Source of the DNA: Gemmatimonadota bacterium
GTDB lineage: Bacteria > Gemmatimonadota > Gemmatimonadetes > Longimicrobiales > Longimicrobiaceae
Direction of reading: 5' to 3'
Length of the DNA: 10,289 nucleotides
Assembly (NCBI GenBank): GCA_019348265.1
Contig: JAHWJV010000086.1
Span: 1 to 10,289 of the forward strand
The translations under genes and the position numbers were made by a program. Below are positions 6,917 to 10,289 of the stretch, one piece after another. Under the pieces are notes generated by a model, which had not been told where the DNA came from, searched no databases, and saw nothing but the letters and a program-made list of their open reading frames with translations. Within the stretch, counting starts at the first letter, position 1; each line of letters begins with the position of its first letter.

Positions 6917-7256
6917 CAGTGCGGGAAAGCGTGCGACGATGGGGGTGTCACGGAAAGGTATGACCGCCTGGGAGCGGCCGCACCTGAGGGGGGATGGCTA
7001 TTGGCTATCGGCTATCGGCTATCGGCTGTCGGCTAACCGTTGTCCGTTATCCGGTATCCGTTACAGATAGCGGATAGCCAATCTCCCCGCTCGCGTCCGA
7101 AACTATCGCCGGCGTCGCCAGAGCGGAACTCCCGGGGTGGACCGGGATACGCGTTCCGCGTGATCGAAGTCCGGCGACGGTCACCAGCGCGACGGAGCAG
7201 GCGTCTACCTGAGCGCGCGCGCCTTCCGGGCGGTGAACGACCCGGCCTGAGCGCGA
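6917..7256. other. Non-coding interval between divergent GGDEF/EAL and cysK genes
   Basis: Apart from the heptamer array at 6996-7079 I see nothing decisive here. There is no good ribosome-binding site for a small gene. The open frames are shadows of the GC bias and of the repeat, which is open in a 21-nt cycle. The promoter of the minus-strand GGDEF/EAL gene must lie near the left end, but no clear -35/-10 pair stands out. The right half (7080-7256) has only short 5-bp inverted repeats. Confidence 0.5.
6996..7079. repeat. Heptanucleotide tandem array, about 12 units, with inverted end
   Basis: Read in sevens from 6996, the units are GGCTATT, GGCTATC three times, GGCTGTC, GGCTAAC, CGTTGTC, CGTTATC, CGGTATC, CGTTACA, GATAGCG and GATAGCC. 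The first six share GGCTATC, the next four share a variant CGTTATC, and the last two are the reverse complement of the first type. The 14-nt end block can therefore pair with two leading units (13 of 14 bases), giving a long-range stem with a loop of about 45 nt. It resembles the short tandem heptamer repeats described in cyanobacteria and seen in other high-GC genomes. It lies between divergent promoters. Confidence 0.85.
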
Positions 7257-7285
7257 TTGCGGCAGTGCCCCGGCAGGCATACTAT
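7257..7285 (+). promoter_or_regulatory. Candidate sigma70-type promoter of cysK
   Basis: TTGCGG (7257-7262) and TACTAT (7280-7285) are spaced by 17 nt, matching 3 and 4 of 6 consensus bases. The predicted start, about 7290-7292, falls right at the first leader hairpin and leaves a leader of about 75 nt before the cysK ATG. Confidence 0.45.
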
Positions 7286-7287
7286 CA

Positions 7288-7318
7288 GGGTCGGGGCCCT
7301 CCTGACGAACCCCGACCC
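7288..7318 (+). promoter_or_regulatory. Leader hairpin 1 of cysK (9-bp stem)
   Basis: GGGTCGGGG (7288-7296) pairs perfectly with CCCCGACCC (7310-7318) across a 13-nt loop. Its right arm shares bases 7315-7318 with the left arm of the following terminator-like hairpin, so the two compete. This is the geometry expected of an anti-terminator or a ligand-responsive leader. I could not match it to a known riboswitch class. If transcription begins at 7291, the outer pairs are lost and a 6-bp stem remains. Confidence 0.45.
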
Positions 7319-7350
7319 CGGCCGCGGTAAGGACCGGGGTATTGTTTTCT
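7315..7350 (+). terminator. Intrinsic terminator-like hairpin in the cysK leader
   Basis: ACCCCGG (7315-7321) pairs with CCGGGGT (7334-7340) over a 12-nt loop and is followed by attgttttct, a T-rich tract rare in this GC-rich window. No gene ends upstream on this strand, and the cysK ATG is only 16 nt past the tract, so attenuation of cysK is the natural reading. The right arm (CCGGG, 7334-7338) can alternatively pair with CCCGG (7353-7357), which would mask the start of the Shine-Dalgarno GGAG (7356-7359). Confidence 0.55.
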
Positions 7351-7366
7351 GACCCGGAGCGTATCT

Positions 7367-8353
7367 ATGCCGCGCGGACGCATCTACGATTCGATCACGG
7401 AGACCATCGGCGATACGCCGCTCATCCGACTGGGTCGGCTCGCGGCGGGGCTGCCCGCCGAGCTCGTGGTGAAGCACGAGGGCTTCAACCCGTTCAACTC
7501 GGTGAAGGATCGGATCGGGGTTGCGATGATAGAGGATGCGCTCGCGAGCGGACGTCTCCGTCCCGGCATGACCATCGTGGAGCCGACCAGCGGGAACACC
7601 GGGATCGGCATCGCGTACGCGGCGGCCGCCCGGGGCTTCCCCTGTATCTTCACGATGCCGGAGACCATGACCACCGAGCGCCGCCACATGCTCCGCGCTC
7701 TGGGGGCGACGGTCGTGCTCACCGAGGGCCCGCGGGGGATGAAGGGCGCGATGGAGAGAGCCGAGCAGATCGCGGAGAGCCTGGGCGACCGCGCTTGGAT
7801 CCCACAGCAGTTCGCCAACCCCGCCAACCCCGACATTCACTATCGCACCACCGGGCCCGAGATCTGGGAAGACACCGGCGGGCGGATCGACATCTTCGTC
7901 TCGGGCGTAGGCACCGGCGGCACGCTGACGGGTGCGGGGCGGTACCTGAAGGAGCGGAAGCCCGAGCTCAGCATCGTCGCGGTGGAGCCGGAGGAGAGCG
8001 CTGTGCTCTCCGGCGGAGCCCCGGGGCCGCACAAGCAGCAGGGGATCGGGGCCGGGTTCGTCCCTCCGGTGCTCGACACGACCCTATACGGCGAGGTGAT
8101 CCGCGTGCGGAACGAGGACGCGATCGGCACGGCGCGACGCCTCGCCCGTGAGGAGGCGATCCTTGCCGGTGTGTCCGCCGGCTCGATCACCTGGGCCGCT
8201 CTGCAGGTGGCCAGCCGCCCGGAGAACGCCGGAAAGCTGATCGTCTCCATCATCCCGGACTTCGGGGAGCGCTACCTTTCCAACCCGGTCTACACCGAGC
8301 TGTCCGCCGCCCCCGCCGCGGATGAAGTCGCGGATATGGCCTGGCAGGTATGA
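7367..8353 (+). CDS. cysK: Cysteine synthase A (O-acetylserine sulfhydrylase)
   Basis: This PLP enzyme makes L-cysteine from O-acetylserine and sulfide in the cytoplasm, the last step of sulfur assimilation. The 328 residues match the family length of about 310-330. The signature regions are present in order: the PLP lysine in NSVKDRI (Lys47), the substrate-binding PTSGNTG loop (73-79), the phosphate-binding GTGGT loop (182-186), QGIGAGFVP (225-233), GVSAGS (268-273, usually GxSSGA) and the C-terminal PDFGERYLS (297-305). The ATG at 7367 has GGAG 7 nt upstream. The gene heads a probable operon: the lipoprotein gene starts 7 nt after its stop. Regulation by the leader hairpins at 7288-7350 is likely. 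Related beta-substituting enzymes such as cystathionine beta-synthase, or SbnA of siderophore synthesis, are less likely given the canonical C-terminus. Confidence 0.93.
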   Translation: MPRGRIYDSITETIGDTPLIRLGRLAAGLPAELVVKHEGFNPFNSVKDRIGVAMIEDALASGRLRPGMTIVEPTSGNTGIGIAYAAAARGFPCIFTMPETMTTERRHMLRALGATVVLTEGPRGMKGAMERAEQIAESLGDRAWIPQQFANPANPDIHYRTTGPEIWEDTGGRIDIFVSGVGTGGTLTGAGRYLKERKPELSIVAVEPEESAVLSGGAPGPHKQQGIGAGFVPPVLDTTLYGEVIRVRNEDAIGTARRLAREEAILAGVSAGSITWAALQVASRPENAGKLIVSIIPDFGERYLSNPVYTELSAAPAADEVADMAWQV

Positions 8354-8360
8354 CGGCCCG

Positions 8361-9299
8361 GTGAGAACGGTGCCCGGGGTCGGGCTGGCGCTTCCGCTCG
8401 CCTGCCTCCTGCTCGCCGCTGGGTGCGGGCGCGAGGGCGAGTCGGCGCAGCTCACCGGAGCACGGAAGGTGATCACCCTCCAGGGGTTCCAGGGCCCCGA
8501 GTCGGTCCGCTACGATCCGGACCAGGACCGCTGGTTCGTGTCCAACATCGTGGGCACCGGCTCGGGCAAGGACGGGCTCGGCTACATCTCCCGGATCGAC
8601 GCGGGGCGGCTCGACGGAGCCGAGCGCTTCATCGAGAGCGGCAGGAACGGAGTCACGCTGAACGCACCGAAGGGGATGGCGCTCCAGGGAGACACTCTCT
8701 GGGTGGCGGACATCGACGTTCTGCGGGGCTTCGACCGCCGCACCGGGTCGCCGCTCGCCGCGATCGACCTCTCCAGCGCTGGGGCGGTCCTGCTGAACGA
8801 CGTCGCCATCGGCCCCGCTGGCGCGGTCCACGTGACCGACAGCGGGATCGAAATGACCGAGATCGGGGTGCTCTACCGGGGCGGGGACAAGATCCTGTCC
8901 GTCGGCCCGGGCGGTGCGGTGTCGGTCGTTGCCCGCGGTCCGGAGCTCGGGCGCCCGAACGGCATCACCTGGGATCCCGACGAGCGCCGCTGGCTCGTGG
9001 TCTCGTTCGACCCCTTCGGCAGCGAGGTGTACGCCATCTCGCCCGGCAACCCGGCGCGGACCGTGCTGGCGCGGGGGAAGGGGCACTTCGACGGCGTCGA
9101 GCGCCTCCCGGACGGCGGGCTGCTCGTCACCTCCTGGAGCGACTCGAGCCTGCACCTCTTCTCCGAGGGGCGAGATCGGCAGCTCGTTCGCCACATCTGG
9201 CAGCCCGCGGATCTCGGTCTGGGCACTCGCCGGCAGCGCGTCGCCATCCCGCTCGTCCTGCAAGGACGCGTCGAAATCTGGGACCTACCCACTCATTGA
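8361..9299 (+). CDS. SMP-30/gluconolactonase-like beta-propeller lipoprotein
   Basis: The 312-residue protein has a lipoprotein signal peptide with lipobox LAAGC, making Cys22 the lipidated residue, followed by repeated beta-propeller blades of the SMP-30/gluconolactonase/LRE type. Residues in positions typical of the family's metal site are Glu47 (GPESVRYD), Asn146 (LNDVAIG) or Asn200 (GRPNGITWD), and Asp244 (HFDGVERLPDG). Family members hydrolyse lactones or simply act as binding propellers; the substrate here cannot be inferred. I chose GTG 8361 because it places a normal n-region before the hydrophobic core. ATG 8322 is also in frame and would overlap the end of cysK by 32 nt, but has no Shine-Dalgarno and gives an atypically long n-region. 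It sits between cysK and the receptor gene, suggesting an envelope role linked to them. Confidence 0.82.
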   Translation: MRTVPGVGLALPLACLLLAAGCGREGESAQLTGARKVITLQGFQGPESVRYDPDQDRWFVSNIVGTGSGKDGLGYISRIDAGRLDGAERFIESGRNGVTLNAPKGMALQGDTLWVADIDVLRGFDRRTGSPLAAIDLSSAGAVLLNDVAIGPAGAVHVTDSGIEMTEIGVLYRGGDKILSVGPGGAVSVVARGPELGRPNGITWDPDERRWLVVSFDPFGSEVYAISPGNPARTVLARGKGHFDGVERLPDGGLLVTSWSDSSLHLFSEGRDRQLVRHIWQPADLGLGTRRQRVAIPLVLQGRVEIWDLPTH

Positions 9300-9301
9300 A
9301 C

Positions 9302-10289
9302 ATGATTTCACTGAAACTACTTTCTGGACTGTCCGTACTGCTCCTGGTCTCCCCGCTCGCCGGCAAGGCACACGCGCAGGAGCGACCCGACAGCACCGCG
9401 CCGGTCCTTCTGCCGGGACTGACCGTCGGCGTCCTGCGCACGCCGTTCGAAGCGCTGCGCGCACCGCTGGCGATCGGCGTGACCGGGCAGGACCAGATCC
9501 AGCGCGCGCGACCCGGCCTCGCGCTGGACGAGGCGCTCCGCACCATCCCGGGAGTGCAGGTCGACAACCGCTACAACTACGCGCTCGGCGAGCGCCTCTC
9601 GATCCGCGGGTTCGGCGCGCGCGCGCAGTTCGGGATTCGCGGCGTGAAGGTGATCGTCGATGGGATCCCCGCGACCTTCCCGGACGGGCAGACGTCGCTC
9701 AGCCACGTCAACATGAGCTTCCTGAGCCGGGCCGAGGTGGTGCGCGGCCCGGCGTCCGCGCTGTACGGGAGCAGCGCCGGAGGCGTGGTGCAGCTCCAGA
9801 CGGAATCCCCGCCGCTCAGCCCCTACGAGCAGGAAGTGGCCGTCACGGCGGGCTCCGACGGGCTCTTGAAGCTGCAGGCGACGGGTGGCGGGACCAGCCG
9901 GGCGGCGTCCTACCTGTTCAACCTGTCACGGCTGGAATACGGAGGGTATCGACAGCACGGCGGCGCGGAGAACCTCCAGTTCCAGGGGCGGTTGGGATAT
10001 CACGGCGCGCGCGACGACATCCGCCTCACGGTGAGCGCGGTGAGCTATGACGCGGAGAATCCCGGCTCGCTGACCGAGCAGCTGCTGGCAGAGAACCGCT
10101 TCCAGGCCTTCCAGAGAAACGTGGTTCAGCAAACCGGGGAGGATGGGGCCCAGCAGCAGGCCGGACTCACCTGGCGGCGTGAGGCGGCCGGTGGTGAGCT
10201 CGAGGTGACCGGCTACGGGATCGCGCGCGAGGTCGACAACCCGATTCCGGCGAGCATCATCGACCTGGAGCGGCGCGCTGGTGGGGTTC
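9302..10289 (+). CDS. TonB-dependent outer-membrane receptor (3' end outside window)
   Basis: The frame is open from ATG 9302 to the window end, giving 329 codons of a gene normally 600-800 codons long. A Sec signal peptide (residues 1-25, cleavage after AHA) is followed by a TonB-box-like LTVGVLR (40-46) and a plug domain at about 50-168. The plug shows ALRTIPGVQV, LSIRGFGAR, VIVDGIPATFPDGQT and the very typical EVVRGPASALYGSSAGGVV. The first beta-strands of the barrel follow. Such receptors import iron-siderophores, cobalamin or other scarce solutes with energy from TonB-ExbBD. The DGIP...PDGQT form recalls FecA-type iron receptors, but this is a weak clue. The start lies 2 nt after the lipoprotein stop with no strong Shine-Dalgarno, suggesting translational coupling. 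Confidence 0.93.
   Translation, partial: MISLKLLSGLSVLLLVSPLAGKAHAQERPDSTAPVLLPGLTVGVLRTPFEALRAPLAIGVTGQDQIQRARPGLALDEALRTIPGVQVDNRYNYALGERLSIRGFGARAQFGIRGVKVIVDGIPATFPDGQTSLSHVNMSFLSRAEVVRGPASALYGSSAGGVVQLQTESPPLSPYEQEVAVTAGSDGLLKLQATGGGTSRAASYLFNLSRLEYGGYRQHGGAENLQFQGRLGYHGARDDIRLTVSAVSYDAENPGSLTEQLLAENRFQAFQRNVVQQTGEDGAQQQAGLTWRREAAGGELEVTGYGIAREVDNPIPASIIDLERRAGGV

Noticed and set aside
6996..7079. CRISPR array
   Set aside because: Units are only 7 nt and directly abutting with no spacers, so this is a tandem repeat.
8250..9263. 337-codon minus-strand open frame over the propeller lipoprotein
   Set aside because: Shadow frame; the plus strand encodes a signal peptide and propeller repeats, and the minus translation shows no family features.
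8914..10050. 378-codon plus-strand open frame across the lipoprotein/receptor junction
   Set aside because: Arg/Pro/Ala-rich off-frame translation; both underlying genes have strong family motifs in other frames.

Overview
The window is about two-thirds G+C by eye. It comes from a Gram-negative-type bacterium with an outer membrane: it encodes two lipoproteins and a TonB-dependent outer-membrane receptor. The gene families, very high third-position GC, a ribosomal-protein-style extended Shine-Dalgarno sequence and short heptanucleotide repeats fit Gemmatimonadota (Longimicrobium-like). Acidobacteria or Myxococcota are not excluded, and this placement is inference. I see no rRNA, tRNA, CRISPR array, insertion sequence or phage gene.

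Layout. (1) Bases 52-3512, minus strand: a candidate promoter, then a 20-codon mini-ORF with a perfect 14-nt Shine-Dalgarno sequence, a strong 15-bp hairpin, a small CPXCG zinc-ribbon protein and a large M16 zinc-peptidase lipoprotein. These may form one transcript. (2) Bases 3801-4508, plus strand: a stand-alone Sfp-type phosphopantetheinyl transferase. (3) Bases 4442-6916, minus strand: a soluble PAS-PAS-PAS-GGDEF-EAL cyclic-di-GMP protein. It converges on the transferase gene and overlaps it by 67 bp. (4) Bases 6917-7366: a non-coding interval with a 12-unit heptamer repeat array, then a sigma70-like promoter and a leader with overlapping hairpins, one of which looks like an intrinsic terminator. 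(5) Bases 7367 to the end, plus strand: a tight run of cysteine synthase, an SMP-30-like beta-propeller lipoprotein and a TonB-dependent receptor cut by the window edge.

How the genes work together. The three rightmost genes have gaps of 7 and 2 nt and probably share a transcript. This would put an envelope import or surface module under the cysteine-synthase leader. The diguanylate cyclase/phosphodiesterase and the phosphopantetheinyl transferase look like single-gene housekeeping or signalling units. All the protein families are known. The parts least explained by known families are the non-coding ones: the cysK leader, the mini-ORF plus hairpin ahead of the CPXCG gene, and the heptamer array.
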